From Apium graveolens (Eukaryota; Streptophyta; Magnoliopsida; Apiales; Apiaceae), in NCBI RefSeq assembly GCF_009905375.1, contig NC_133650.1:63987669-64051668 (forward strand): a stretch of DNA of 64,000 bases, given 5' to 3'. Of the stretch, positions 1 to 10,609 are shown in pieces. The notes beneath the pieces are model-generated. The model was not told where the DNA came from. It saw only the letters and a list, made by a program, of their open reading frames with translations, and ran no database searches. A program made the translations under genes and the position numbers. Position 1 is the stretch's first letter. Each line of letters opens with the position of its first letter.

Positions 1-750
1 CAAACTGGTTATATATATGAGAAAAACAACTTCTCAGCTTTGGTGAACAAGGAGATTCAACAGTCTGGTGATTATCACAAAATGATGGATTTTGTGAAGA
101 ACTGCAAACTCAACTATGCCATGCTAGAATCACCCACCATTTACTGTGAGGTTGTTGAAGAGATATGGACAACTGCAGTGTATAACTCGACGGACAAAAC
201 CATCACATTCACTCTGAAAGGTAAGCAGTTTTGCATAAATAGTGATATTGGTAAAGCATGCTTCAAGATTCCTGATTATACTGTAACTGCTCCACACACA
301 GACACTGACATTGTTAATATGCTTAATTCCATGGGCTATGCACTCACTACTTCTAAATTAAGTGAAATTAGGAGGTTGGGTCTTAGGGAAGAATGGAGTT
401 ACCTGTATGATGTAATAACTAAGGTGTTTTCTGGTAAAATTAGTAACTTTGACTCTATAAACATCTATATGCTTAACATGCTTTACATGCTAGTTACAGA
501 TAAGTACTTTAATTTCAGTGATTTGTTTTTGTTTGAGTTAGGCTTTAAGTTAAGAGAGGTAAATAAGAGAGGTAATAGTGTCTGTTATGCTAGATTCTTT
601 ATGATGCTTGCTAACCATCTTATTGAAGATATTGTGATTGAGAACCCAACCAACAAGTTAAATTTTTGGGTTCAAGAAAGAAGGATAATTGCAGATTTAA
701 ACAGCGCAAACCATCACAAGGAGGTTCCTTTATACTATACTTTCCAGTAA
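1..750 (+). pseudogene. Copia accessory ORF, N-terminal domain (fragment)
   Basis: This is an open frame from the window edge to a TAA at 748-750, about 249 codons, with no internal stop; its start lies upstream. It contains a segment like LNYAMLESPTIYCEVVEEIW. That matches by eye the conserved block of the ORF that follows pol in many asterid copia elements (pattern YALT-x-SPTIY-x-x-x-IEQFW). The function of that ORF is not established; it is sometimes compared with envelope-like Sirevirus ORFs, but I see no signal peptide or membrane segment here. The same reading continues after 700 in another frame, so a frameshift near 740 separates it from the next piece. Confidence 0.65.
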
Positions 751-3146
751 TGGAGGGACCTCAGGTAAGTAAGGTAATTTCTTCTGTCTCCACTCTTCCA
801 ACCTCACAAATTTCTTTGCTTTCTAGTGTAGCTATGGCAACTGTGTCAATGACCCAACAGTTGCTTACCCAAGCTACCAAACCAACAAAAGTTCTTAAAT
901 CCAAAGCTAAGAAAGCCCCCTCTGATTTCTTTCAAAAGAAATCAGTTGTAAAATCCACCAAACCTAAAGAGGGGAGTGTGAAGGTGGGAAAGAAAGGTGA
1001 GGAACGGGGTGAAAATCAAAGAAGCCCTAAGAATAAGGATGGAGAGGTGAGAGTTTCCCAGCCTAGCCACACTACAGTTTCTCAACAAACTGCAGTGCTT
1101 AATAAGGATATTAGCTAATTACTGGTTTCATCCTCCCAAAAGGATGTTACCATTGAAACAAGCTCTCAGCCAAGAGCACAGGCCAAGAGGGTAAGGGACA
1201 CAAGCTCACCCCAAACTTATACCAGATGGAAGAAACCAAAAACCCTTGGGGATGCACAGGGCTCACACACTATGCAAACTGGTGCAAAATACCCAGTCAC
1301 TGCACCTTCTCAAAGTTAGGTTGATGTGGCTCCAATAAATGTGGAGTCACAGCCAAAATCTCTTATAATTGAAGCACCTAATACACCAAATTCTCCCACA
1401 CACTCATTGGATGTTGACATGAAAGACACATCACTTCCAAATTCTCCATCTTTAACTCTCTTGGAGAAGCCAAAAATCCATGCAAGTGAGCATCATCTTC
1501 TAAATGGTTTGTTGGCTCACTTGCCATTTCTTTCTGAGACTGTTGAGACATCTGTGCCACAATTTTCTTCAATATACACAGAGTCTACAATAGTCTCCAC
1601 TCCAAACTCAATTATTTCTTCTATCCCGATGGATATCTATCATCCGTCGAGTAGTGATTATATCCTGACGGATAAGCTTAACAGCAGTCATCCGTCTGAT
1701 AGTCAAACTGCTAACCCGATGGATATTCCTCATCCGTCGGGTGTCTCTGTATAGCTTCAAATTTCATCTATTCTTACAAGTGCAGAAAACTTAGTAGTAG
1801 TGCAATCACTCCTAGGACTGAGGGAATGGAGTGATTTGAGTGAGAGTCTGGGTTGCTCCCACGAAAAAGGAGAGGAAAAGAGTGATCTAATGCAGTCCAT
1901 TTCTTCGGGACTGGCAAAAGTGAGTGAGAGGAGTCCCACCTTAGATGGTGAAGGTGGGGGTGTGAGGGTGGGGAGCCAAGGTGAGACCTTGATGCAAGAA
2001 AAGAGAGATAATGAGAGAAATGCAGGTACAGGAGATATAATGGTGGATGTCATTGCAAGTGAGTTAATGAATGTCCAGGATGCAAACAAGGAGGGACTAT
2101 TTCAGCAAAGTCAAGCTGTTATAGATTCTACCTCCTTGGATGCTGAGACATTTACTCACCCTGTTCCAGCATATCAACTTCTAGCTGGACAGGGCAATGA
2201 TAATGCAGAAAGGATGCTCAATTTGGTGCACATCACACAGTCTATACAAAGAGAAAAGAATGCAATCATAACTCTTCCCTCTACAGCTGGTGATATTGAC
2301 TATGAGACTGGTGCTTCAGAAGATTTCTTTGGTGGTCAGGATGCAGAAAGTGAAGAAGAGCCATTGGACATAGGGGAAGAAGTAGGCCCTAATTCCAGAT
2401 CAGGCATGCCATCATGGGCCTTCTCCAAGAAATGTGATGAACACCATTTCATGACCACACTCATCCAACTTATCAGTCAAACACACTCTACTCTTCAATC
2501 AACAACAAATGCCAGCACCAAGAAGCTCCTACAAGCACACCTTGCTTCTCTTCAATTGCAACAAATCCAAGGTTTTCAACATACTCAGGATGCCACCTCT
2601 ATCAAAGGTGAAATTGATCAAATGAAAAGGGACATTTCTGACAGATTGGATTCCAAACTTCCAGAAGCCACAATATTTGACATTAAGAGATAACTCAGGA
2701 AGAATTATGGTCTTGCCACAAAGATAGATTCCTTGGATACCAGAATGACAGCTATGTAAGCCTGTCTAACAGCAATTCATCTACACCAAGCACAACAAAC
2801 AGATTTTCTTCAAAGGCTAGTGGCAGCACAAACCTTCTCTTCTACTCAACTTGCTGATAACAAAAAGAGGGAAAAAGAAACCTCTTTTAAGGGGGAGAAA
2901 GAAAGCTCAATTGTCTTATTCAGTCAAGGGGAATCAAGAAGTGAGGGGGAGGAAAAAGTACTCAATATTCAAGTAAGTAAAGAAATTGTGCCAACAATTG
3001 TTTTCACAAAGCCACCTGCTAAAGATAACATAGATCTAAGCAAAGAAGCAGCAGCCAACTTGAGAGGAGCTGAGAAGAAGCAATTGAGTCCAATCAATTG
3101 GAAGAAAATTGATGAGAACATCCAGAAGATATTTGGCCCAACATAG
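700..3146 (+). pseudogene. Copia accessory ORF, middle region (broken by stops)
   Basis: One reading frame runs from about 700 to 3146 with in-frame stops near 1116, 1317, 1752, 2691 and 2757; otherwise it is continuous and biased toward K, E, S, P and Q. The composition is low-complexity and charged, with a basic stretch (residues encoded at 880-1040) and Ser/Pro/Thr-rich parts. No enzymatic motif is visible. The part at 1626-1745 encodes a recurring HPS tripeptide because the DNA there carries copies of the CATCCGTCGG motif also found in the LTR. The region 2694-2819 is clearly coding-like across two stops. Minus-strand ORFs overlapping it are shadows. Confidence 0.55.
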
Positions 3147-3268
3147 AAGCCAGACAAAGTTTTCAATCATCACTCTAAAGTCATGAAAATCTCTGTGAAT
3201 GATATAAGTATGAACTATCTGGAAAGGGGTCAAACTTCCCGTGCAAATCTCCAAAGAAAGATCTTATC

Positions 3269-4585
3269 ATGAAGGCCAAATGGAACTATCCTAAGTTTTC
3301 AGACAAGAATCCTATGGATACAGTGTTTGAGACACCAAAGCCAGATGAAAAGAAATTGTTATCAAGATCTATTGCATTCTACAAGGATCCAGCTGATTCA
3401 GCATTGAAAAGAAGAATTACCAAAATTTACAGAAATGGTAAGGAGATTTGTGTGGTGGTTGGACATCCACTATTTGTGGAAGCTAAGAAGGAAGAAAAAG
3501 AAAGAATCAGGCTAGAAAAGAAGTAAGCTGCTTTGGATGCTAAGAAGCAAAAGCAAAAGAAAGAACAAGCTGCTATCTTGGCCAAGCTTCAAGCTGTAAA
3601 AACCACAACAGAGCTTCCTGTACAACCAACTATAATTACTGAACATAAGGATCTGAAAATGCAAGAAGAATCACAGCAGAAAAGGAGATTTAGATATAAA
3701 CTCCATTCCAAGAGGAAAGTGAACGTTAATGATGAGGAATTGGAAGATCAGTTTCCCAAAAAAGCTACAACTACAAATCAGACATCAAAACCCTCAGTGA
3801 CATTTGAAGAATTCAAAGTGGTTGATCCAACAAGAAATATTCATGGTGAACCAATTGTTCCTAAGCATGAGCTAATAGACTGGGATAGTTTACCAATTCC
3901 TGAGCTAAATTTTCCCATCTTCAAGACAAAGAAGACAAAGACTAGAGCTAGGAAGAAAGTGAAGCCTGTATCTCTCAAATCCAAAGCTCTAACCAAATCC
4001 CAACCCACAGTCAATAAGAGAGATCTCATGTACATTTGTGATATCAAGGAATTTTCAGACTTGAATCTCTACTTGGATGAATTGGAAGAAGTAAGAGGAA
4101 TTGATGATTACAGATATCTTCCTGAAAGACTGGTATTTAAATACAAGGGAGGGAAAGAGATGACATGGCCTCTTTACAGAATTCTCCAAGAAAGCCAATA
4201 TGTTCTGATTAAAGTCTACTCATCCTTCAAAAAGAACTTTAGATATAATGTGACTGCAAGAAGAATAGTTCTAAAGAGGATTGAGGAACTAAGGAGTATT
4301 AGAGCCAAAGATGCACTTTTAAAAACTCTATCTATTCCCTTTACAGGAAAGATAGTGCATCTAAGGCCCTATTGGCTGATGGAGTTCATGGATGACAAAG
4401 GTGTTAGAAGATTATTCAGATTGGAGGACCAATTGAGTATCTCTAGCAATGAGACTCTTTTGGAAATGCAGGAAATGCTAAATCTCTCAGAAGCTGATGA
4501 ACTTGAATTCCATAGACAACTTCAGAATCAAATTGAAGAAAACAACCAAAGGCTTGGGAAGAAATCCAGACAATCAAGGAAATAG
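3269..4585 (+). pseudogene. Copia accessory ORF, C-terminal region
   Basis: A frame shifted relative to the middle region runs 3269-4585 with a single in-frame TAA at 3524-3526; the downstream part is a clean 350-codon stretch. It starts with lysine/glutamate-rich coiled-coil-like sequence (3460-3620). It ends with a more globular segment containing the block MTWPLYRILQES near 4160-4195, then a basic C-terminus and stop at 4583-4585. It lies about 195 bp before the polypurine tract, the place expected for the end of a Sirevirus-type extra ORF. Function unknown. Counting the upstream pieces, the original product would have been roughly 1,500 residues. Confidence 0.6.
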
Positions 4586-4779
4586 ATCTATCTACTCAGA
4601 CTAGAGGAGCATCTTGATAACAATTGTGAGCAATTTCTTTGTGTACTTTGTATTGTTCAACTTTAAACAACTTGTAGCACTTACTAATTTTATCTACTAT
4701 TTTTTAATCTGTATCTTTAGGATGTTTTGTTATCATCAAGTCTCTCTTAATTTATGGCTACAATTCCAGTGGACATAAA
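4586..4779 (+). other. Copia-1 3' untranslated internal spacer
   Basis: A short AT-rich stretch between the accessory-ORF stop and the polypurine tract. A similar piece, with a CACTTACT block and GTTATCATCAAGT-like sequence, precedes the LTR of Copia-4 on the minus strand at 58771-58978. This suggests both elements share this 3' region. No ORF. Confidence 0.5.
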
Positions 4780-4790
4780 TTGGGGGAGAT
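4780..4790 (+). promoter_or_regulatory. Polypurine tract of Copia-1
   Basis: TTGGGGGAGAT directly precedes the LTR start TGTTAGGAAT. This is the usual site for plus-strand DNA priming. The same tract (reverse complement ATCTCCCCCAA) abuts the LTR of Copia-4 at 58760-58770. Confidence 0.85.
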
Positions 4791-4863
4791 TGTTAGGAAT
4801 ATGTTGTGTACTTGATGATAAGCCAAACAAAACACCTTAGTAGATTTAACTTAGTGAATTTTG

Positions 4864-4935
4864 TATCACCCGATGGATGATCAATTATAGTCCCGATAAA
4901 TGATTCAATATAGTCCCGACGGATGACTAATTGAT
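4864..4935 (+). repeat. CCGACGGATGA-type motif copies, first cluster
   Basis: Three diverged copies lie in the 5' part of the LTR: CCCGATGGATGATCAATT, TCCCGATAAATGATTC and CCCGACGGATGACTAATT. They are spaced about 25-28 bp apart. They match the better-conserved cluster at 5126-5215. Confidence 0.7.
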
Positions 4936-5125
4936 ATCCATTAGATGAGTAACTTATGTAATAATAAGTAATGTAGCACATTTCTGCAAACAACTTTGTA
5001 TATATTCTGTAGTAGCTTATGAATCATGTAGACTGCTAGTAGATGTGCATAATAGGTTGATTAAATGTAAATATAAGTGTCTTGTAATTCTACACAAATA
5101 AAATGGAGTCAAATGATAAATGGCT

Positions 5126-5215
5126 ACCCGACGGATGATCAACAAAGCTACCCGACGGATGATCAACAAGGCTACCCGACGGATAACAAGCATGTACCAA
5201 ACGGATGATCAATTC
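5126..5215 (+). repeat. Tandem CTACCCGACGGATGATCAAC repeats in U3
   Basis: Two near-perfect 24-bp units (CTACCCGACGGATGATCAAC plus a short spacer) are followed by a shortened and a diverged copy, about 300 bp upstream of the TATA box. Direct repeats in U3 are typical enhancer-like modules. Related copies occur in the Copia-2 LTR in the same orientation relative to the element. Confidence 0.75.
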
Positions 5216-5427
5216 AAATATCTGTTGATAGTGACAACATAGTGACATGCGTCGAGTATTTGCAAAAGGAATGTGGCAGCCTGTTTAGCAGGGTTTTGAG
5301 AACAAAGAAGCATTACCATTTCCATGCAAGTTATGAAGATTTTCAAAGATGCTGAAATAGAGTAGTGAAACAGCATGAAACTAGACTTGATAGGTTTGTT
5401 TTATTATCCTGTCTTATTATCATGTAA

Positions 5428-5450
5428 ACTTGGTGATATATAAACCAAGT
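5428..5450 (+). promoter_or_regulatory. TATA box inside a 7-bp inverted repeat (Copia-1 LTR)
   Basis: ACTTGGT (5428-5434) and ACCAAGT (5444-5450) are perfect reverse complements flanking GATATATAA. The TATA element is presumably the LTR promoter that starts U3-R transcription. Equivalent arrangements with different arm sequences occur in the Copia-2 and Copia-4 LTRs. Confidence 0.65.
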
Positions 5451-5596
5451 GTAGCTAGTAGAATAAACTAACTAAGCAAACACATTTTTAGTAGAGAAAC
5501 ATATGTAAGCTGTATTCTGTAGAATTTCTCTGTAGTTTGTTTGTTCACTTGTAAAACAGTTGTCAGCTATTCAAGCTTCACAGGGTTCTCTTGATC

Positions 5597-5621
5597 TATA
5601 TATATATATATATATATATAT
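5597..5621. repeat. (TA)n microsatellite
   Basis: About 12 TA units lie within the Copia-1 3' LTR, downstream of the TATA box. Confidence 0.95.
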
Positions 5622-5800
5622 CTGGTGGATACATTCAAATCCACCAGAAAGTTTTAAACACCTGTGTTTTTATTACTTGTGTTTTGATATATGTAATTCC
5701 TTTATTCTGCACTTAACATATCAAACACTTATATATTATTGAGTTAGAATTACATTCAACCCCCCTTCTGTAATTGTTGTTGTATTATTAGGGAATAACA

Positions 5801-6045
5801 ACAGCAGGTAATCACAATTATCAGGATTTATCAACTACTGATATAAAGTATTAGTCAAAATAAGTTTAACTAATAACAAAGTTTATAAGCATAATCAGCA
5901 GTTTAACATGCAATTTTCACATAAGATCATTTAGCATAGTTTGCATGTTATCATGGTATCAAACATTTAGCATAAGAATCAGTATCTAAAAAGTACTAAC
6001 AAATAATAAGATACCATGCTTCAATAATATCAGCAGACTTAATTA
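5801..6045 (-). other. Copia-2 post-pol spacer
   Basis: AT-rich sequence following the RNase H stop on the minus strand. No ORF or motif is recognised. In an intact element of this type it would lead into the extra ORF that Copia-1 shows at 1-4585. Confidence 0.5.
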
Positions 6046-6327
6046 TCAGAGTTTGAGAACTGTCCTGAAATCATTCACCAATCTTGTGAATGTAGCTTCA
6101 CAGATAGGCTTGGTGAATAAATCTGCTACTTGTTGATCTGTTGGAACAAAGACCAATTCCACTGTACCAGCTTCCACATGTTCCCTTATGAAATGGTATC
6201 TGATACTGATGTGCTTAGTCATAGAATGCTGCACTGGATTTCCTGTGATTGCAATAGCACTTTGATTATCACAATATATAGGAATAGAAGAATAGTCTAA
6301 CCCATAATCCAGTAATTGATTCTTCAT
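6046..6327 (-). pseudogene. Copia-2 RNase H, C-terminal part
   Basis: This 93-codon minus-strand frame contains PIYCDNQSAIAITGNPVQHS, the conserved copia RNase H block with a catalytic aspartate. It is followed by RTKHI-type and ADLFTKP sequences that end copia pol (here THISIRYHFIREHV-like and VADLFTKPI). It is in register with the upstream RNase H fragment (STSTAES block at 6367-6380), separated only by a stop at about 6364. The pol stop is at 6046-6048. Confidence 0.85.
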
Positions 6328-6366
6328 CCATAGAATCTGAGCACAACAGCTTCCTATAACAATGTA

Positions 6367-7428
6367 TTATGATTCTGCAGTTGAAGTGGAAATTGACTTT
6401 TGTTTCTTGCTGTACCAAGAAACCAATCTTCCTTCAAGAAATTGGCAGCTTCCAGAAGTACTTTTCCTTTCTATTTTGCATCCTGCAAAATCAGCATCTG
6501 AATATCCAATTAGCTTAAATTCTGAATCTCTAGCATACCATAATCCCAGATTCATGGTGCGTTTGAGATACTTGAAAATTATTTTCACTGCTAATATATG
6601 AGGTTCTCTAGGGTCATCCTGGAACCTTGCACAGAGACAGGTAGCATACATAATATCACGTCTACTAGCAGTCAGATATAGGAGTGAGTCAATCATACCT
6701 CTATATTTAGTTATATCTACTGAAGAACCAGTATTTAAATCTAACTTGGTTGCAGTGGCCATAGGAGTTGATGCAGTTGAGCAGTCTTGTATTCCAAATT
6801 TTTTGAGTAAGTTCCTGGTGTATTTGGATTGATTTATGAATATTCCTTCATTAGTCTGTTTGATTTGTAACCCCAGAAAGTAACTTAATTCTCCCATCAT
6901 ACTCATCTGATACCTGAACTACATTAGCTTTGCAAATCTCTCACAAAGTTTATCATTAGTAGATCCAAGAATGATGTCATCAACATATATTTGTACTAAT
7001 AACAAGTCTTTACCATGGTATTTATAAAAGAGAGTTTTATCAATTGTACCTCTTGTGAAACCACTCTCTAGCAGAAATAGAGCAACTGTTTCATACCAGG
7101 CCTTTGAAGCTTGCTTTAATCCATAGAGTGCTTTATCCAGTAAGTAGACATGATATGGATACTTTGGATCAATGAACCCATGAGGCTGTTCAACATAAAC
7201 TTCCTCTTTGAGTTATCCATTTAATAATGAACTCTTCACATCTATTTAGATCACCTTAAACTTCTTGTGAGCAACATAGGCAAAAAAGATTTTTATTGCC
7301 TCTAGCCTTGCAACTGGAGAAAATGTCTCATCATAAATAATGCCTTCTTGTTGTGAGTAACCCTTTACAACCAGTCTTGATTTGTTCCCTGTAACAATGC
7401 CCTCACTGTCAGTTTTGTTTTTGAACAT
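6367..7428 (-). pseudogene. Copia-2 reverse transcriptase and RNase H N-terminal part
   Basis: On the minus strand, 7428-7246 encodes the copia RT start ([20 protein letters not shown], then PVARLEAIK). After stops near 7245 and 7210 the reading continues with EEVYVEQPHGFIDP and LYGLKQASKAWYE. The catalytic YVDDI lies at about 6972-6986. From 6906 to 6367 an open 179-codon frame gives SYFLGLQIKQ, then the RNase H start (IGYSDADFAGC) and STSGSCQFL. Residues for catalysis are visible but the frame is broken at least three times. It would have copied element RNA into DNA in cytoplasmic particles. Confidence 0.88.
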
Positions 7429-7999
7429 CCACTTTGTGCCAACTAAAGATATGTTTTTGGTCTTGGCAAAAGAGTCCAGTCTTTGTTCCTTTCAAACTCA
7501 TTGAGTTCTCTTGCATTGATATGACCCAGTCAGCATCTTGCAGAGCTTCTTCAACCTTTTTAGGTTCAATTTGAGATAGAAAAGAATGGTAGAGACATTC
7601 ATTCTGAGTGGTTTTTCTTGTTCTTACACCATTGTCTGGGTTTCCAATGATTAAGTCAGGTGTGTGTGACTTAGACCATTTTCTTGCTGATGGAAGTTGA
7701 CTCCTCGAAGAAGAACCTCCCCCGTGATCCATGAATTCTCTGTTATTTCTTTGAGTAGTACCACTGTTATTTCCTGATGCTCCCCCTGAATCAGTGTTCC
7801 CATGGTTATCAGTATTTGATTCTTTAGAGTTTGAGGAAGATGAGTCTGATGATCTTTCTATTGATGTTTCTTGAGTTGAATCACTTGCAGTAGTCTCTGG
7901 ATTTGTGTGATATTGCTCCCCCTCAACATATGCTTCAGTTTTAGAAGAATTTCCACCAATCTGTGGAATCTCAGAGCTTTGAGCGATATCAGGACTCAC
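7409..7999 (-). pseudogene. Copia-2 pol linker between IN and RT
   Basis: This 196-codon Ser/Asn/Gly-rich minus-strand frame lies between integrase and RT, the usual low-complexity connector of copia pol. Its end holds the conserved block KVEEALQDADWVISMQ, corresponding to the EPKxxxEAxxDxxWxxAM block that opens the RT domain. A frameshift around 7450 is needed to pass into the RT frame. Confidence 0.75.
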
Positions 8000-8016
8000 T
8001 GTATCAGAGTCAAGAT

Positions 8017-8811
8017 TTAAAGTTCAGCGTAAGGTACTTCATTTTCAAATCTCAACTTGTCATGGTCATCTACATCTTCTAGACTTGTTATCTTCTTATC
8101 ATCATAAGATAAATGTATAGACTCCATGACAGTTCTTGTTCTCAGATTATAAACTATGAAGGCTTTTGTAGTCAACGGATATCCTACAAATATTCCTTCA
8201 TCATCTTTCAGATCAAACTTGGTAAGCTGCTCCGGATGAGTTTTGAGAATAAAACACTTACAACCAAATATATGAAAATATTTCAAATTTGGCTTCTTTC
8301 CTTTCACCATCTCAAATGGTGTCTTTCCATGCTTGTTGATCAATGTTGTATTTTGTGTAAAACAAGCAGTTTGCACAGCCTCAGCCCAGAAGTAGGTAGG
8401 CAATCTTGCTTCTTCTAGCATGGTTCTTGCAGCTTCTATCAGAGTTCTATTCTTTCTTTCAACAACTCCTTTTTGTTTTGGATTTCCAGGAGCAGAAAAC
8501 TCTTGTTTTATCCCTTTGAGTTTGCAGAACTCTTCCATAGAGCTATTCTTGAATTCAGTTCCATTATCACTTCTGATGATCTTCACTTTATATGTTAAAC
8601 CTTTCTCCAGCTCCCTCACATGATCAAGCAGAATGGATGGAGATTCATCCTTGGTGTGCGGAAAATACACCCATGTGTATCTTGTATATTCATCAACAAT
8701 CACAAGTGCATAACTCTTCTTGGCAATAGACATAACATTCACTGGACCAAAGAGATCAACATGAAGTAGATGATATAGTTTAAGAATTGAGGATTCAGTT
8801 TTACTCTTCAA
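8017..8811 (-). CDS. Copia-2 integrase core and C-terminus
   Basis: This open minus-strand frame of 264 codons is the best preserved part of the element. It shows the three catalytic acidic residues of the retroviral integrase family: HVDLFGP, IRSDNGTEF and VVERKNRTLIEAART. The following GKKPNLKYFHIFGC block is typical of copia integrase. The enzyme would insert element cDNA into nuclear DNA. The zinc-binding N-terminus is encoded upstream (8836-8960) and is separated by a stop near 8834, so the protein as a whole is broken. Confidence 0.88.
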   Translation of the reverse strand: MKSKTESSILKLYHLLHVDLFGPVNVMSIAKKSYALVIVDEYTRYTWVYFPHTKDESPSILLDHVRELEKGLTYKVKIIRSDNGTEFKNSSMEEFCKLKGIKQEFSAPGNPKQKGVVERKNRTLIEAARTMLEEARLPTYFWAEAVQTACFTQNTTLINKHGKTPFEMVKGKKPNLKYFHIFGCKCFILKTHPEQLTKFDLKDDEGIFVGYPLTTKAFIVYNLRTRTVMESIHLSYDDKKITSLEDVDDHDKLRFENEVPYAEL

Positions 8812-8835
8812 AGATGTCTTCCTTTTCTTAGCTTT

Positions 8836-9345
8836 CTAACATGAATCACATAAGCCATCACGAGTAAACACTACATTGGACAATCCTCTTACAAGATCTT
8901 TCCTCACAAGTTCATTGATATTGTTGGAGTTAAGGTGAGAAAGTCTTTTATGCGAGTTCCAGCTGTCTTCCACAGATGCTCTACTTAGTAGACAAACTTT
9001 CGAATTATCAGTTCTTTTGGAGACCCTGGCTTCATACAAACTACTATGTCTCACATCAGTCAATGTGATCTTGTCATCAGACTTATTGACAATTTCACAA
9101 TGCTCCTTATAAAAATTGACATGATAACCTCTGTCACAGATTTGACTCAGACTGATCAGATTATGCTTGAGTCCTGCAACCAGAGCTACATTTTCAATGA
9201 TGACATTTCCAACTTTTATTTTGCCATATCCCAATATTATTCCTAAGTTGCCATCTCCATAAGAAACACTTGGGCCAGCCTTCTCCTCAAATTCCGATAG
9301 CAGGGATTTATAACCACTCATATGTCCTGAGCATCCACTGTTCAA
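8836..9345 (-). pseudogene. Copia-2 aspartic protease and integrase zinc domain
   Basis: The frame opens with MNSGCSGHMSG. In the copia protease motif the second residue is a catalytic aspartate (LDSGCS), so an Asp-to-Asn change probably inactivates it. The block HNLISLSQICDRGYHV follows, typical of copia protease. Further on come the pre-integrase features: SHKRLSHLN and a CDSC pair near the end, the His and Cys ligands of the integrase zinc domain. The first residue of the usual WHxRLGH is altered (Trp to Ser). Confidence 0.85.
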
Positions 9346-9388
9346 GACTAGAGCATTCTTCCTGTCACCCTACAATCAGTAATTTGAA

Positions 9389-10588
9389 TCACTTAGTATT
9401 TTTAAGGACCCATACTTGCTTGGATCCTTTGGCCTTTTTAAGTTTGTTAACATATGCGACATAAGACTTCATATCAGAGTTTATGTTAACATTTTTACTA
9501 TCAGTATTTATATATGCAGAAACAAATTTTTCTTTAACTAAAGAGGGTTTCAATTTATAAAAATCATAATACAAACTGTGATACTCTTTACATGTATAAA
9601 TAGAGTGCCAAACACTGCCACAATGAAAACAAAGATTCTGTGATTTATATCTAGTTGTTCTATTCTTAAACTCCTATTTAGAAGGAACAACTTTTATCTC
9701 TTTATTCTTCCTGCAAGAATTAGCAAGATGATTAGTGCTACCACAGTTTGAGTCTTTCTAGGTGCATTAGGTGGGGTTACATAGTTTCCATTCTTATTAA
9801 CACTTACCTTGCCATTGCTATTTATCCTAGACCTTTTCCTCTTGTCTTTTATGTGTAAATACTTCAGCTTTTGCTTAAGCTGTTTCTGAGTCATTTAACC
9901 AATATTTAGTGAGTTTGTGTGAACTTGTTCACTCTTTTCAGTAGTTAAGTTTGATCTAGGTGCTGAGGTAGTACCTTCCTCATAAATTGTCTTAACAGAA
10001 TTAGCACTAGGATTAAACTTAATGGCCTTTATTTCAACCTTGTTCAATTTGACCTCGCTATCAGTTTTTATTGGTTCTGTTTTCTCAGTTTCTTTTCCAT
10101 TTTTCTTATCAGAATTAGATCTAGCTGAATATCCTAATCCTGATCCCCAGCAATCTTTTTCTAAGATTTCCCGAGTTGTCTTTCCTGAGTTAGTCCAAAG
10201 TTTAATGACTTCTCTCACTTTAGCTAGCTCCTTTTCTAGATAAGCATGTTTTTCTAACAAGTTTTCTTTAACATATACAACATTATCTTTTTTTTTGAAT
10301 TTTTAGCATGGAAAGCAACTCAATTTCTAGGTAATCATTCCTTTTCTTAAGCACAAAGTTTTCACTCTTGATTCTATTATTCTTTAAGGTTTGAACTCTA
10401 AAACTAACATGCAGAGTCTTAAGAAATAATCTTAACTCATAGATATCATCAGTATCCAATGCAAGAGTAGACTGAGGTACCTTTAATTCACCAGTGTTGG
10501 TCTCAGCATCAGCATTTTCCATGAGAGCATAATTGATCCCATCATCTGAGTCTGATGAATCATCCCAGTTTCTATTCTTTGAGATCAA
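9389..10588 (-). pseudogene. Copia-2 gag, C-terminal extension with second zinc knuckle
   Basis: Several minus-strand frames (10588-10283, 10260-9895, 9894-9694, 9574-9389) form one reading interrupted by stops. It contains a Leu/Lys/Glu-rich, coiled-coil-like stretch (10440-10290), then lysine-rich sequence. At 9591-9631 there is a CX2CX4HX4C zinc knuckle (CFHCGSVWHSIYTC). It ends just before the protease. A long gag with a second, distal knuckle is unusual relative to the compact copia gag. Confidence 0.7.
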
Positions 10589-10609
10589 AGCTTGTTTCTT
10601 CTCAGCTCT

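Larger units (their letters stand above)
1..5800 (+). mobile_element. Copia-1: 3' part of a Sirevirus-like Ty1/copia retrotransposon
   Basis: The segment holds, in order, a long broken ORF, a polypurine tract (4780-4790) and an LTR with TGTTAG start and ACA end. That is the 3' half of a plus-strand LTR retrotransposon whose gag-pol lies left of the window. A large extra ORF between pol and the 3' LTR is known in Sireviruses and in many asterid copia elements. Its right edge abuts the post-pol region of Copia-2, which suggests it inserted there. The left target-site duplication is outside the window, so this cannot be confirmed. Lineage assignment is inference from the extra ORF and the LTR layout. 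Confidence 0.8.
4791..5800 (+). repeat. 3' LTR of Copia-1 (about 1.0 kb)
   Basis: It starts TGTTAGGAATATG after the polypurine tract and ends near GGGAATAACA. The LTR contains U3 copies of a CCGACGGATGATC motif, a TATA box at 5435-5444 and a (TA)n run at 5597-5621. Near its end is a C-rich block (ATTCAACCCCCCTT) that is also found near the same end of the Copia-2 and Copia-4 LTRs. The right edge is inferred from the TG..CA rule and the end of similarity, so it may be off by a few bases. Confidence 0.75.

Noticed and set aside
1..4585. Interpreting the copia accessory ORF as a viral envelope gene
   Set aside because: No signal peptide, membrane anchor or cleavage site is visible; the sequence is lysine-rich and low-complexity with two globular ends.
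5126..5215. Short regularly spaced direct repeats that could suggest a CRISPR-like array
   Set aside because: Plant retrotransposon LTR context, very short spacers that are not unique, and no associated genes.
8113..8623. Plus-strand ORFs of 101 and 67 codons
   Set aside because: They are antisense shadows of the well-conserved Copia-2 integrase on the minus strand.
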